From positions 1 through 62,816 of the forward strand of contig JARKUZ010000054.1 in assembly GCA_029851945.1 (NCBI GenBank): a stretch of DNA of 62,816 nucleotides, in the 5' to 3' direction. Positions 35,889 to 45,167 of the stretch are shown here, in pieces. The translations under genes were made by a program, and so were the position numbers. Source of the DNA: Terrisporobacter sp. Lineage in GTDB: Bacteria > Bacillota_A > Clostridia > Peptostreptococcales > Peptostreptococcaceae. How positions within the stretch are numbered: the stretch's first letter is position 1; every line of letters begins with the position of its first letter. Below the pieces are notes generated by a model. It was not told where the DNA came from. It was given only the letters and a program-made list of their open reading frames with translations, and did not search any database.

Positions 35889-35971
35889 CTAATTTTACTT
35901 TGTTAATCTAAATTTATTATAAAAATAAATAATAGTTAAAAAGTAAATTTAGTTTTAAAATAAATTAAGTT

Positions 35972-36004
35972 AAATTTCTCTTTTAATTAAGAGAAATTTT
36001 TTGT
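35972..36004 (+). terminator. Rho-independent terminator
   Basis: AAATTTCTCTT (35972-35982) pairs with AAGAGAAATTT (35989-35999), followed by a T-run. Confidence 0.85.
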
Positions 36005-36101
36005 CTTTTTGGGAAACTGTATTTTTATTATTATGGTATTAGGATAACAAATAAACAAATGAGTAAAATAATATATAGACAAAATAAAGGAGGAAAATAA
36101 A

Positions 36102-37025
36102 GTGATATATACTGTAACTTTAAATCCATCTATTGATTATGTTATAAAGCTTGATCATTTGAATAATGGTAGTGTTAATAGGGTTTCTGAGGAAAATGTT
36201 TATCTAGGTGGTAAGGGAATAAATGTTTCGAGGATTTTAAAAACTCTAGGATATGATAACATAGCAACTGGATTTGTGAGCGGTTTTACAGGAGACTTTA
36301 TAATAAACTCTCTAAATGAGTTAGATATTAAATCAGATTTTATAAAATTAGAAAGTGGATTTACAAGAATAAATGTAAAGATAAAAAGTGATGAAGAAAC
36401 AGAAATAAATGGTCGAGGTCCACATATAAGTGAAGAAAAATTAAATGAGCTATTTAATAAACTAGATAAATTAAAAGAAGATGATATATTAATTTTAGCT
36501 GGAAGTATACCATCAACATTAAATGAAAATTTATATGAGGTAATTATGGATAAAGTTAAAGCAAGTAAAGCAAAAGTTGTAGTAGATGCAACTAAAAATT
36601 TATTGATGAATGTATTAAAACATAATCCATTTTTAATAAAACCTAATAACCATGAATTAGAAGAAATTTTCAATGTAAAGCTACATAATGAAGAAGATAT
36701 TATTATATATGCAAATAAATTGAAAGATATGGGTGCGAAAAATGTTTTAATATCTAGGGGAAAAGATGGAGCCTTATTAGTGACAGAAGACAATAAAGTA
36801 TATTTAAGTAATGTTCCAAAGGGAAATGTAATAAATTCTGTTGGAGCAGGCGACTCTATGGTTGCCGGTTTTGTATGTGGATACTTAAATACTAATTCTT
36901 ATGAAGAAGCATTGAAACTGGGGGCTGCTAGTGGAAGTGCAACAGCATTTTCTTCTGATTTAGCTAAAAGAGAGTTTATTGATGAATTAGTTAATCATAT
37001 AAATATTGAAAGGAAAGAAATATAA
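36102..37025 (+). CDS. fruK: 1-phosphofructokinase
   Basis: A 307-residue PfkB-family sugar kinase: starts YTVTLNPSIDYVIKL, has GGKGINVSRILKTLG, and the anion-hole/catalytic motif NSVGAGDSMVAGF near the C-terminus, with the catalytic Asp in GAGD. It phosphorylates fructose 1-phosphate to fructose 1,6-bisphosphate. GTG is the start, preceded by GGAGGAAA. Its last base overlaps the fruA start (TAATG), so it is coupled to the fructose PTS gene that supplies its substrate. Confidence 0.93.
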   Translation: MIYTVTLNPSIDYVIKLDHLNNGSVNRVSEENVYLGGKGINVSRILKTLGYDNIATGFVSGFTGDFIINSLNELDIKSDFIKLESGFTRINVKIKSDEETEINGRGPHISEEKLNELFNKLDKLKEDDILILAGSIPSTLNENLYEVIMDKVKASKAKVVVDATKNLLMNVLKHNPFLIKPNNHELEEIFNVKLHNEEDIIIYANKLKDMGAKNVLISRGKDGALLVTEDNKVYLSNVPKGNVINSVGAGDSMVAGFVCGYLNTNSYEEALKLGAASGSATAFSSDLAKREFIDELVNHINIERKEI

Positions 37026-38974
37026 TGAGAATAGTAGATTTAATAAACAAGAATTCCATAAGTTTAAATTTAAATTCAAATAAAAAGCAAGATGTAATTG
37101 ATGAATTAGTTGATTTAGTTTATAAAAGTGGAAACTTAAATGATAAAAATGAATATAAAGAAGCAATACTAGCTCGTGAGGAGCTAAGTACAACTGCAAT
37201 AGGTGAAGGAGTTGCCATACCTCATGCAAAAAATAAATCTGTGAATAAAGCTACTTTAGCAGCAGGTATATCAAAAGAAGGAATAGACTATGAAGCATTT
37301 GATGATAGTTTATCTCATTTATTTTTTATGATAGCTGCACCAGATGGAGCAAATGATACTCACTTAGAAGTTTTATCAAGATTATCTACAATCTTAATGG
37401 ATGAAGAGTTTAGAAAAAATCTTATAAACTCAATTTCTATAGAAGAATTTTTAAGTTTAATTGATGAAAAAGAAAAAGAAAAGTTTCCAAAAGAATGTGA
37501 AGAGGAAGTTTCAATAAAACAAAATAATAGTAAATTACCTAAGGTTCTTGCAGTTACAGCTTGCCCAACAGGAATAGCTCATACATTTATGGCTGCAGAA
37601 AATTTAACTCAAAAAGCAAATAGTAAGGGTATATCTATAAAAGTTGAGACTAATGGTTCAGCTGGTATTAAAAATGCTTTAACTAAAGAAGAGATAGAAA
37701 ATGCAACATGTATAATTGTAGCAGCAGATAAAAATGTAGAAATGTCAAGATTCAATGGGAAAAAAGTAATAATTACAAAAGTTGCCGATGGTATACATAA
37801 AGCAGATGAACTTATAGATAGGGCTATAAATGGAGATGCGCCAATATATCAATCTTCTAAAAGTGAATCTATTGAAGAATCTTCAAATGAAAAAGAAAGT
37901 ATAGGAAGACAATTCTACAAACATCTTATGAATGGTGTTTCTCATATGCTACCTTTTGTAGTAGGTGGGGGGATACTAATAGCATTAGCCTTTTTATTAG
38001 ATGATTATTCAATAAATCCAGCTAATTTTGGTATGAATACTCCTATAGCAGCTTTCTTTAAAACAGTAGGAGGTCAAGCATTTGGATTTATGTTACCAGT
38101 TCTAGCTGGATATATAGCTATGAGTATAGCTGATAGACCAGGTTTAGCAGTTGGTTTTGTTGGAGGTATAATAGCAAGTAGCGGTTATACTTTTTCAAAT
38201 ATAATGAATTTTAGTGAAGCATCACCAGTAAGCGCAGGATTTTTAGGAGCTTTATTAGCAGGATTTATAGGTGGTTATTTAGTATTATTACTTCGTAAAT
38301 TATTTGATAATTTACCAGCATCTTTAGAAGGTATAAAACCTGTATTATTATATCCTGTTTTTGGTATATTATTAATAGGTTTAATTATGGTCAGTATAAA
38401 TCCAGTAGTTGGTTCTATAAATACAGCTCTTAACAACTTCTTAGCTTCAATGAGTGGAACAAGTAAAATTTTACTTGGAGCAATACTTGGAGCTATGATG
38501 GCTATTGATATGGGCGGTCCATTTAATAAAGCGGCATATGTATTTGGTACGGCACAACTTACAGTAGTAAATGCTGGTCCAGAACAATTTGCTATAATGG
38601 CAGCAGTTATGATAGGTGGGATGGTTCCTCCTATTGCTATAGCTCTTGCTACAACTTTCTTTAAAAATAGATTTACAGAGAGTGAAAGAAAATCAGGTAT
38701 TGTAAATTATGTAATGGGATTATCATTTATAACTGAAGGAGCAATACCATTTGCAGCTGCAGATCCATTACATGTACTTCCAGCTTGTGTTGTTGGGTCT
38801 GGACTTGCAGGAGCATTATCTATGGCATTTGGATGTGGTCTTAGAGCACCACATGGAGGAATATTTGTATTGCCTACTATAATAAATCCTTTAATGTATT
38901 TAGTAGCTTTAATTATAGGATCAGTAGTAGGAGCAGTATTACTTGCGATACTTAAGAAACCTTTAGAAAAGTAA
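37025..38974 (+). CDS. fruA: PTS fructose transporter subunit IIABC
   Basis: A 649-residue fused transporter. EIIA is at the N-terminus with His67 (AIPHAKN); EIIB carries Cys180 in TACPTGIAHTF; EIIC is the C-terminal ~340-residue membrane part. It takes in fructose and phosphorylates it at C1, feeding FruK. Domain order A-B-C is typical of Firmicutes. The transcript ends at a strong terminator. Confidence 0.93.
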   Translation: MRIVDLINKNSISLNLNSNKKQDVIDELVDLVYKSGNLNDKNEYKEAILAREELSTTAIGEGVAIPHAKNKSVNKATLAAGISKEGIDYEAFDDSLSHLFFMIAAPDGANDTHLEVLSRLSTILMDEEFRKNLINSISIEEFLSLIDEKEKEKFPKECEEEVSIKQNNSKLPKVLAVTACPTGIAHTFMAAENLTQKANSKGISIKVETNGSAGIKNALTKEEIENATCIIVAADKNVEMSRFNGKKVIITKVADGIHKADELIDRAINGDAPIYQSSKSESIEESSNEKESIGRQFYKHLMNGVSHMLPFVVGGGILIALAFLLDDYSINPANFGMNTPIAAFFKTVGGQAFGFMLPVLAGYIAMSIADRPGLAVGFVGGIIASSGYTFSNIMNFSEASPVSAGFLGALLAGFIGGYLVLLLRKLFDNLPASLEGIKPVLLYPVFGILLIGLIMVSINPVVGSINTALNNFLASMSGTSKILLGAILGAMMAIDMGGPFNKAAYVFGTAQLTVVNAGPEQFAIMAAVMIGGMVPPIAIALATTFFKNRFTESERKSGIVNYVMGLSFITEGAIPFAAADPLHVLPACVVGSGLAGALSMAFGCGLRAPHGGIFVLPTIINPLMYLVALIIGSVVGAVLLAILKKPLEK

Positions 38975-38998
38975 AAGATAATTAAATAAATTTTAATG

Positions 38999-39029
38999 AA
39001 AATGACAGGAGGAATATCCTGTCATTTTT
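38999..39029 (+). terminator. Rho-independent terminator
   Basis: AAAATGACAGGA / TCCTGTCATTTT, perfect 12-bp stem, with T-run. Confidence 0.9.
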
Positions 39030-39101
39030 ATATTGTTTGGAATTTTAATTTTTAGAAAATAGTTAATAATAAAAAGGAACAAATTAGTAAAGGAGTTTTT
39101 T

Positions 39102-39242
39102 ATGAGTAAATTATTAGGGGATTAAGTATCAGATCAAATAATTAAATTAATAATAGATAATGATTGTAAACCAGGAGATAAGCTGCCAAATGAATATGAA
39201 CTTGCAGAAAAATTAAATGTTAGTAGAAGTACGGTAAGATAA
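39102..39242 (+). pseudogene. Broken GntR-family regulator fragment
   Basis: An AGGAG site precedes ATG 39102. The frame reads MSKLLGD, a TAA stop at 39123, then VSDQIIKLIIDN...KPGDKLPNEYELAEKLNVS-RSTVR and a second stop at 39240. The latter part is the winged-helix core of GntR regulators. The effector domain is missing; 39243-39330 contains only debris. A nonfunctional gene is the simplest reading. Confidence 0.8.
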
Positions 39243-39333
39243 GTTTATACATGGGGATGCAAACTTAGTAACTGTAGAAGACGTGGAAAATTTAATGAGT
39301 AATGGCGTTGGGAAAATATGTAGATAATAAATC

Positions 39334-39377
39334 AAAACTCTATTATTTGAATATAATTTCAAATAATAGAGTTTTTG
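39334..39377 (+). terminator. Strong Rho-independent terminator after the GntR fragment
   Basis: An 18-bp perfect stem (AAAACTCTATTATTTGAA at 39334-39351 with its complement at 39358-39375) with T-run, surviving downstream of a dead gene. Confidence 0.85.
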
Positions 39378-39482
39378 TCATAAAATATATTTTTGTGTCA
39401 AGTAGGAATTTTTTACATAGAATATAACACAAGCGTTTTTAGTGATAACTAGTAGAATATATTTTTATAGGAGGTATGAACT

Positions 39483-40097
39483 ATGAAGGTAATTGATGTA
39501 AGTCATCACAATGGTGTAATTGATTGGAAAAAGGTTAAGGATGATGGTATAGAAAGTGTTATAATACGTACAGGATTTGGAACTACTTATACTGACAATC
39601 GCTTTATTGATAATATTACAGGTTCAATTAAAGTAGGATTAAAAATTTGAGTATATTGGTTCCCGTATGGATGTGGAAATGACCTTGCATTAAAAAATGC
39701 ACAAAAATGTATTAGCTTGATTGAGCTGTATAAACAAAAAATCACATTAGGAGTATCAGCAGACGTTTATACAAATCAAGATTATTATAATAATAAATTT
39801 GATATGAATGTTTTAAAAAAATATCATTTATGAATTGCTAGTTATAGATCTGAAAAACCTAATTATGATTTATTTATGTGGCAATATTCAAATAAAGGAA
39901 GCAAAGGAAAAGAAGTATTTACTGTTCAATTTATTTTAAAATCATTAGGATATAAAGGGAATAATGAAGAATAACTATCTTTACATAGTAATTTTGGAGA
40001 AAATACAGAGTATGCAGTAAAATCTTATCAAATAGATAAAAACTTAAGCATAGATGGTATTGTTGGTACTGCTACATGGAATAGATTGTTAAAATAA
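39483..40097 (+). pseudogene. Broken GH25 lysozyme/endolysin with peptidoglycan-binding domain
   Basis: AGGAGG precedes ATG 39483. One frame runs without frameshift to 40097 but has three stops: TGA at 39648, TGA at 39831 and TAA at 39972. The start (MKVIDVSHHNGVIDWKKVK) is a GH25 lysozyme, then VYWFPYGCGNDLALKNAQKC and FMWQYSNKG; the end (FGENTEYAVKSYQ...DGIVGTATWNRLLK) is a PG_binding_1 domain. The GH25 core is about 40 residues short. It probably derives from a phage-type lysin, and no other phage gene is near. Confidence 0.85.
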
Positions 40098-40183
40098 ATT
40101 TATATCAATGTGGAGAAACAAAAGAAATCTATTTGTAGAAGTATATATAAGAATGTAATTAAAAATTTATTAATTTAATAAAG

Positions 40184-40213
40184 AACACCTCTTTGATTAA
40201 AGGGGTGTTTTTT
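40184..40213 (+). terminator. Rho-independent terminator
   Basis: AACACCTCTTT (40184-40194) pairs with AAAGGGGTGTT (40199-40209), then T-run. Confidence 0.8.
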
Positions 40214-40319
40214 CTTTCAAAAAAATCTATTCTATTGAAAATGTATACAAAAAAAGAATGAAAAAATAATAAAAAATAGCCTATATAAAAACAATTATAT
40301 GTAAGAAAAATAAAATTAA

Positions 40320-40335
40320 TTGAAAATACTTTCAA
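40320..40335. promoter_or_regulatory. Palindromic operator upstream of nanE
   Basis: TTGAAA-ATAC-TTTCAA, a perfect 16-bp inverted repeat of the GAAA/TTTC type bound by RpiR-family regulators. A second related palindrome (GAAAA-CA-TTTTC, 40352-40363) overlaps the promoter. Confidence 0.6.
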
Positions 40336-40349
40336 AAAAATTTTTTTTG

Positions 40350-40378
40350 TTGAAAACATTTTCTGAAAATCATATACT
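40350..40378 (+). promoter_or_regulatory. Promoter of the nan operon with overlapping operator
   Basis: TTGAAA (40350-40355), a 17-base spacer and TATACT (40373-40378). The GAAAACATTTTC palindrome covers the end of the -35 and the start of the spacer, so a bound regulator would block polymerase. The sequence also resembles a CcpA cre site with CA in place of the central CG. Confidence 0.7.
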
Positions 40379-40413
40379 GTATTTGTAAGTAGTTATTAGG
40401 AAGGAGAAAGGAT

Positions 40414-41106
40414 ATGAAGGATAATTTAGAGCAATTAAAAAATAATTTAATTGTATCTTGTCAAGCATTACCACATGAGCCTTTACATTCTTCATTCATA
40501 ATGGGACGTATGGCGAAGGCAGCCAAAGAAGGTGGAGCTGTTGGAATTCGTGCCAATACTAAAGAGGATATCGAGGAAATAAAAAGAAATGTGGATCTTC
40601 CAATTATAGGTATCGTAAAACGAGATTATGATGATAGCGATGTTTATATAACGCCTACAATGAAAGAAATAGACGAACTTATGGAAGTTAAGCCAGAAAT
40701 TATAGCTCTAGATGCAACTGTTAGCTTAAGACCTAATGGAACTACATTAGATGAGTTTTATCATGAAATTAAGAGTAAGTATCCAAATCAAAAGCTTATG
40801 GCAGATTGTTCTACAGTAGAGGAAGCTATACATGCAGATAAACTGGGATTTGATTACATAGGTACGACTTTGGTAGGATATACAAAACAAAGTGAAAATC
40901 ATAGAATTGAGGAAAACGATTTTGAAATTTTAAGGGAGATAATAAGTAAAGTTTCAAATAAGGTAATTGCAGAAGGGAATATAAATACACCAGAGAAGGC
41001 TAGAAGAGTGTTAGAACTTGGAAGCTATAGTGTTGTAGTAGGGTCAATAATAACTAGACCACAAAATATAACTAAGTTATTTACAGATGCTATATGTAAC
41101 ATGTAA
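40414..41106 (+). CDS. nanE: N-acetylmannosamine-6-phosphate 2-epimerase
   Basis: A 230-residue TIM-barrel enzyme with [14 protein letters not shown] at the start, [30 protein letters not shown] and [13 protein letters not shown], all typical of NanE. It converts ManNAc-6-P to GlcNAc-6-P, the step that joins sialic-acid breakdown to the nagA-nagB pathway encoded nearby. It is the first gene of the nan operon. AAGGAGAAAGG precedes the ATG. Confidence 0.93.
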   Translation: MKDNLEQLKNNLIVSCQALPHEPLHSSFIMGRMAKAAKEGGAVGIRANTKEDIEEIKRNVDLPIIGIVKRDYDDSDVYITPTMKEIDELMEVKPEIIALDATVSLRPNGTTLDEFYHEIKSKYPNQKLMADCSTVEEAIHADKLGFDYIGTTLVGYTKQSENHRIEENDFEILREIISKVSNKVIAEGNINTPEKARRVLELGSYSVVVGSIITRPQNITKLFTDAICNM

Positions 41107-41172
41107 AAGATAATTTTACGAAAAAAAATAATTAAAAATTTTAATAAATATATATAAGGGAGATAGATTGAT

Positions 41173-42060
41173 ATGATGAATAATGCAGATATGAAGGGAA
41201 TATACAGTGCACTTTTAGTTTCTTACAACGAAGATGGAACAATAAATGAAAAAGGACTTCGTGAAATAGTACGTCACAACATAGATAAAATGAACGTTGA
41301 TGGTTTATATGTTGGTGGAAGTACTGGAGAAAACTTCATGCTTGGAACTGAAGAAAAGAAAAGAGTATTTGAAATAGCAAAAGATGAAGCAAAAAATGAT
41401 ATAAAATTAATAGCTCAAGTTGGTTCAATAAATGTTTATGAATCAGTAGAATTAGCAAAATACGCAACTGAATTAGGATATGATGCTATATCAGCAGTAA
41501 CACCTTTTTACTATAAATTCTCATTTAATGAAATAAAAGATTACTATAATACAATAATAAACAGTGTTGACAACCGTTTAATAATATACTCTATACCATT
41601 CTTAACAGGAGTAGATATGAGTGTTGAGCAATTTGGTGAATTATTCGAAAATGAAAAAATAATAGGTGTTAAGTTTACAGCAGCTGACTTCTACTTATTA
41701 GAAAGATTAAGATTAGCATATCCAAACCACTTAATATATGCTGGATTTGATGAAATGATGTTACCAGCTACAGTACTTGGTGTAGATGGTGCTATAGGTT
41801 CTACATTCAACGTTAATGGTGTAAGAGCTAGACAAATATTTGATTTAGCTAGAGAAGGTAAAATCCAAGAAGCTAGACAGATACAACATGTTACTAACGA
41901 TTTAATAAGTGCTATACTTTCAAATGGATTATATCCAACTATAAAAGAATTACTAAAATTACAAGGTGTAGATGCTGGATACTGTCGTAAACCAATGGCT
42001 TTAACTACACAAGCACAAAAAGAAGAGGCTAAAAATATATTTGATAAATTTTTAAAATAA
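41173..42060 (+). CDS. nanA: N-acetylneuraminate lyase
   Basis: A 295-residue aldolase of the DapA/NanA family: GLYVGGSTGENFML (substrate-carboxylate loop), LIIYSIPFLTGV (catalytic Tyr), GVKFTAADFY (Schiff-base Lys) and FDEMMLPA. It splits sialic acid into ManNAc and pyruvate. It follows nanE by 66 bases. ATG 41173 and the adjacent ATG 41176 are both possible starts. Codon use and the C-rich codons (TTC, AAC) are somewhat higher than in neighbouring genes, perhaps reflecting high expression. Confidence 0.93.
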   Translation: MMNNADMKGIYSALLVSYNEDGTINEKGLREIVRHNIDKMNVDGLYVGGSTGENFMLGTEEKKRVFEIAKDEAKNDIKLIAQVGSINVYESVELAKYATELGYDAISAVTPFYYKFSFNEIKDYYNTIINSVDNRLIIYSIPFLTGVDMSVEQFGELFENEKIIGVKFTAADFYLLERLRLAYPNHLIYAGFDEMMLPATVLGVDGAIGSTFNVNGVRARQIFDLAREGKIQEARQIQHVTNDLISAILSNGLYPTIKELLKLQGVDAGYCRKPMALTTQAQKEEAKNIFDKFLK

Positions 42061-42116
42061 GTATTGGATAAATAAATTATTTATTTGATTAAATACCTAG
42101 TAGGTCATATCTGAAA

Positions 42117-42154
42117 GGAGAAGATTTTAGTATTAAATTGCTAAAATCTTCTCC
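42117..42154 (+). other. Intercistronic hairpin between nanA and the transporter gene
   Basis: A perfect 14-bp stem, GGAGAAGATTTTAG with CTAAAATCTTCTCC, loop of 10 bases, and no T-run after it. It is more likely an mRNA stabiliser or processing site than a terminator. Confidence 0.7.
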
Positions 42155-42207
42155 GCAAAAATATATATAAAGAAATCATAAATAACTTTTAGGGGGAGGA
42201 AAGTAAT

Positions 42208-43701
42208 ATGGGATTTACTACGATAGATTTTATTATATTAGTAGTATATTTAGCAGCTGTATTATTCGCAGGTTTACATTTTTCTAAAAAAGATATGCAA
42301 GGAAAAGAATTCTTCAAAGGTGATGGAACTATTCCTTGGTGGGTAACAAGTGTATCAATATTTGCAACGTTATTAAGTCCAATTTCATTTTTATCATTAG
42401 CAGGTAACTCTTATGGAGGAACTTGGATTTTATGGTTTGCGCAATTAGGTATGTTAATAGCAATACCACTGACTATTAAATTTTTCTTACCTATATATAG
42501 TAAACTTAATATAGATACTGCATATCATTACTTAGAATTAAGATTTGGTAGCAAAGCCCTTAGAGTACTTGGAGCATTAATGTTTATAGTATACCAAATA
42601 GGAAGAATGTCTATTATAATGTATTTACCTTCAATGGTACTTGCCAACTTGACAGGAATAAATGTTAATATATTAATAATAGTAATGGGTGTTATAGCAA
42701 TAATATATTCTTATACAGGTGGATTAAAATCAGTTTTATGGACCGACTTTATCCAAGGTAGTGTTTTACTTGTAGGTGTAACATTTGCTCTAATATTTCT
42801 AATTAGTAGTATAGATGGTGGAGCAGGAGCTATATTTGATACTTTAAAACAAGGTAAATTTATAGGAGCAGATGAAGTATTATTTGATCCTAATATGCTA
42901 AAAACAAGTGTATTTATAATATTTGTAGGAGCAGGATTTAATACTTGTTCTTCTTATATATCTAGTCAAGATATAGTTCAACGTTTTACAACAACTACTG
43001 ATACAAAGGAACTAAATAAGATGATGTTAACTAATGGTGCATTATCAATATTTATAGCAACTGTATTTTACTTAATAGGAACAGGTCTTTATGTATTCTA
43101 TGGACAAAATCCTGAACTAGCTCAAACAATTCAACAAGACCAAGTATTTGCTTCTTGGATAGCTTATGAATTACCAGTTGGTATAACAGGTATATTATTA
43201 GCAGCTATATATGCTGCATCTCAATCTACTTTATCTACTGGACTAAATTCAGTAGCAACAAGCTGGACATTAGATATACAAGAACGTTTAAGTAAAAAAG
43301 AAATTAGCTTCGAACAACAAACTAAGATAGCTCAATATGTATCGCTTGGAGTAGGCATAGTTGCAATAGTAGTATCTATGGTATTGGCAAATGGAGAAAT
43401 AAAATCAGCGTATGAGTGGTTTAATGGATTTATGGGATTAGTACTTGGAGTATTAGCTGGAACTTTCGTACTTGGAGTATTTACAAAAGTAGCAAATACA
43501 ACAGGAGCTTTCGCAGCTTTTGTTGTTTCAACTGTGGCAATGATTTATATAAAATATATGATGCCAGATGTATCTATATGGGCTTACTCTATAATATCAA
43601 TAGGAATATCTTTAATTGTAGGAATACCAGTAAGTTATATATCTAGAAAAATTAAAAATGATACAAGTGTACCACATAAGGATACAGTAATAGCTAAATA
43701 A
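42208..43701 (+). CDS. Sodium:solute symporter, probable sialic acid transporter
   Basis: A 497-residue SSS-family membrane protein with about 13 helices; motifs include WWVTSVSIFATLLSPISF near the N-terminus, YTGGLKSVLWTDFIQG and YAASQSTLSTGLNSVATSW. SSS members of the SiaT/NanT type import N-acetylneuraminate with sodium. The position inside the nan operon supports this substrate. AGGGGGAGG precedes the ATG. Confidence 0.9.
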   Translation: MGFTTIDFIILVVYLAAVLFAGLHFSKKDMQGKEFFKGDGTIPWWVTSVSIFATLLSPISFLSLAGNSYGGTWILWFAQLGMLIAIPLTIKFFLPIYSKLNIDTAYHYLELRFGSKALRVLGALMFIVYQIGRMSIIMYLPSMVLANLTGINVNILIIVMGVIAIIYSYTGGLKSVLWTDFIQGSVLLVGVTFALIFLISSIDGGAGAIFDTLKQGKFIGADEVLFDPNMLKTSVFIIFVGAGFNTCSSYISSQDIVQRFTTTTDTKELNKMMLTNGALSIFIATVFYLIGTGLYVFYGQNPELAQTIQQDQVFASWIAYELPVGITGILLAAIYAASQSTLSTGLNSVATSWTLDIQERLSKKEISFEQQTKIAQYVSLGVGIVAIVVSMVLANGEIKSAYEWFNGFMGLVLGVLAGTFVLGVFTKVANTTGAFAAFVVSTVAMIYIKYMMPDVSIWAYSIISIGISLIVGIPVSYISRKIKNDTSVPHKDTVIAK

Positions 43702-43713
43702 CAGGAGGTATTT

Positions 43714-44169
43714 ATGATATTTGGGAATATAAAAAATTTACATGAGTATGAGTATTTAAAAGAAGATATAAAAAGATGTTTTGGGTATGCAAAATCTAAT
43801 GATTTATTGAATTATGAAAAAGGTAGCTATAAAATAGATGGAGATAATCTTTTCGTAAATATAGTTGAGTATGAAACTACTGAAGTTGAAAATAGGTTTT
43901 GGGAAGCACATAGAAACTATTTAGATTTACATCTTATGTTAGATGGAAGTGAACAAATAGATGTGAATTTTATAGACAACATGTTACAAAAAGAATTTGT
44001 TGAAAAGGATGATTTTTTACCTTTAGAGGGTGAAAAGAATGGTCATGTAGTTTTAAATAAAGATGACTTTTTAATTTGTTATCCTAATGATGCTCATAGA
44101 ACTGCAGTTAAGGTTAAAGAATCTGAAAAAATAAAAAAAGCAATATTCAAAATAATTATTTCAAAATAG
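43714..44169 (+). CDS. YhcH/YjgK/YiaL family protein (NanQ-like)
   Basis: A 151-residue cupin-like protein, the family found in sialic-acid operons. YhcH/NanQ has been linked to anomerisation of sialic acid. Motifs such as ENRFWEAHRNYLDLHLMLDG and FLICYPNDAHRTAVKV carry His/Glu residues that could bind metal. It follows the transporter gene by 12 bases with AGGAGG before the ATG. Confidence 0.88.
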   Translation: MIFGNIKNLHEYEYLKEDIKRCFGYAKSNDLLNYEKGSYKIDGDNLFVNIVEYETTEVENRFWEAHRNYLDLHLMLDGSEQIDVNFIDNMLQKEFVEKDDFLPLEGEKNGHVVLNKDDFLICYPNDAHRTAVKVKESEKIKKAIFKIIISK

Positions 44170-44192
44170 ATTAAGTATTTAAGTAAATAAGG

Positions 44193-44222
44193 AGGGAGTG
44201 TAGGTAAATTTCTATACTCCCT
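44193..44222 (+). other. Intercistronic hairpin before nanK
   Basis: AGGGAGTGTAG (44193-44203) pairs with CTATACTCCCT (44212-44222), one wobble, no clear T-run. It may attenuate or stabilise the message between yhcH and nanK. Confidence 0.55.
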
Positions 44223-44251
44223 TATATTCGTATAAAGGAAAGGTTAATGTT

Positions 44252-45145
44252 ATGAAAAATTATGTATGCATAGACGTAGGTGGAACTTCTATAAAATACG
44301 GAGTTTTAAATGAAGACTTAATGTTTTTAGACAATGGCGAAATAGATACGGAAGCTCATAAGGGTGGACAAAATATTTTAGATAAAATTATAAATATAGT
44401 AAAAGAATATAAAGATTATTATAAAATAGAGGGTGTATGTATATCGACTGCTGGGATGGTTGATTGTAATAAAGGAGAAATTATTTATGCATCATCATTA
44501 ATACCTAATTATACAGGGACAAAAATAAAGGAAATCGTTGAAAATATATTTAATATACCATGTGAAGTTGAAAATGATGTAAACTGTGCTGCTTTAGCAG
44601 AACATTTTTCTGGAGGCGCAAAAGGAAGTAACACAAGTATATGTTTAACTATTGGAACAGGCATAGGTGGTGCTATTATAATTAATAATGAAATCTATCA
44701 TGGATCATTTGGTAGTGGTGGAGAAGTAGGTTATATGAATATGATGGGATCAACATTTCAAGAACTTGGAGCAAGTAGTGTGTTAGTGAAAAAGGTATGT
44801 AAGAAAAAAGGCTTTGAAAATAATGAAATTAATGGAAAATATATATTCCAAAAAGCTAAAGAAGGAGATAGAGATTGTATATCTGCTATAGATGAAATGA
44901 TAGATGTATTAGGTATGGGGATAGCCAATATTTGTTATATTATAAATCCAGAGGTTATAGTACTTGGTGGAGGAATAATGGGACAAAAAGAATATTTATA
45001 TGATAAAATAAGAAAGAGTATAGATAAACATTTAATACCATTTATAGCGGAAAAAACAAGATTGGAATTTGCTGAAAATCAAAATCAAGCAGGAATGATA
45101 GGAGCTTATTTTAATTTTAAAAATATGACGTTAAAAAGAAAGTAA
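44252..45145 (+). CDS. nanK: ROK-family N-acetylmannosamine kinase
   Basis: A 297-residue ROK sugar kinase: IDVGGTSIKYGVL (phosphate loop), VENDVNCAALAEHFSGGAKG (catalytic Asp in ENDVN), GTGIGGAIIINNEIYHGSFGSGGEVGYM. The CxCGxxGCxE zinc motif of many ROK proteins is absent, as in some Firmicute NanK. It phosphorylates ManNAc, giving the NanE substrate. Co-transcription with nanE-nanA supports this over glucokinase. Confidence 0.88.
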   Translation: MKNYVCIDVGGTSIKYGVLNEDLMFLDNGEIDTEAHKGGQNILDKIINIVKEYKDYYKIEGVCISTAGMVDCNKGEIIYASSLIPNYTGTKIKEIVENIFNIPCEVENDVNCAALAEHFSGGAKGSNTSICLTIGTGIGGAIIINNEIYHGSFGSGGEVGYMNMMGSTFQELGASSVLVKKVCKKKGFENNEINGKYIFQKAKEGDRDCISAIDEMIDVLGMGIANICYIINPEVIVLGGGIMGQKEYLYDKIRKSIDKHLIPFIAEKTRLEFAENQNQAGMIGAYFNFKNMTLKRK

Positions 45146-45167
45146 ATAAAATGAGAGGGGCAATTGT

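Noticed and set aside
36200..36793. A 197-codon minus-strand reading frame
   Set aside because: It lies wholly inside fruK, whose coding sense and motifs are clear.
39483..40097. Recoding of UGA as an amino acid in the GH25 gene
   Set aside because: A TAA stop is also present, part of the GH25 domain is missing, and no other gene in the window uses in-frame UGA. Loss of function is simpler.
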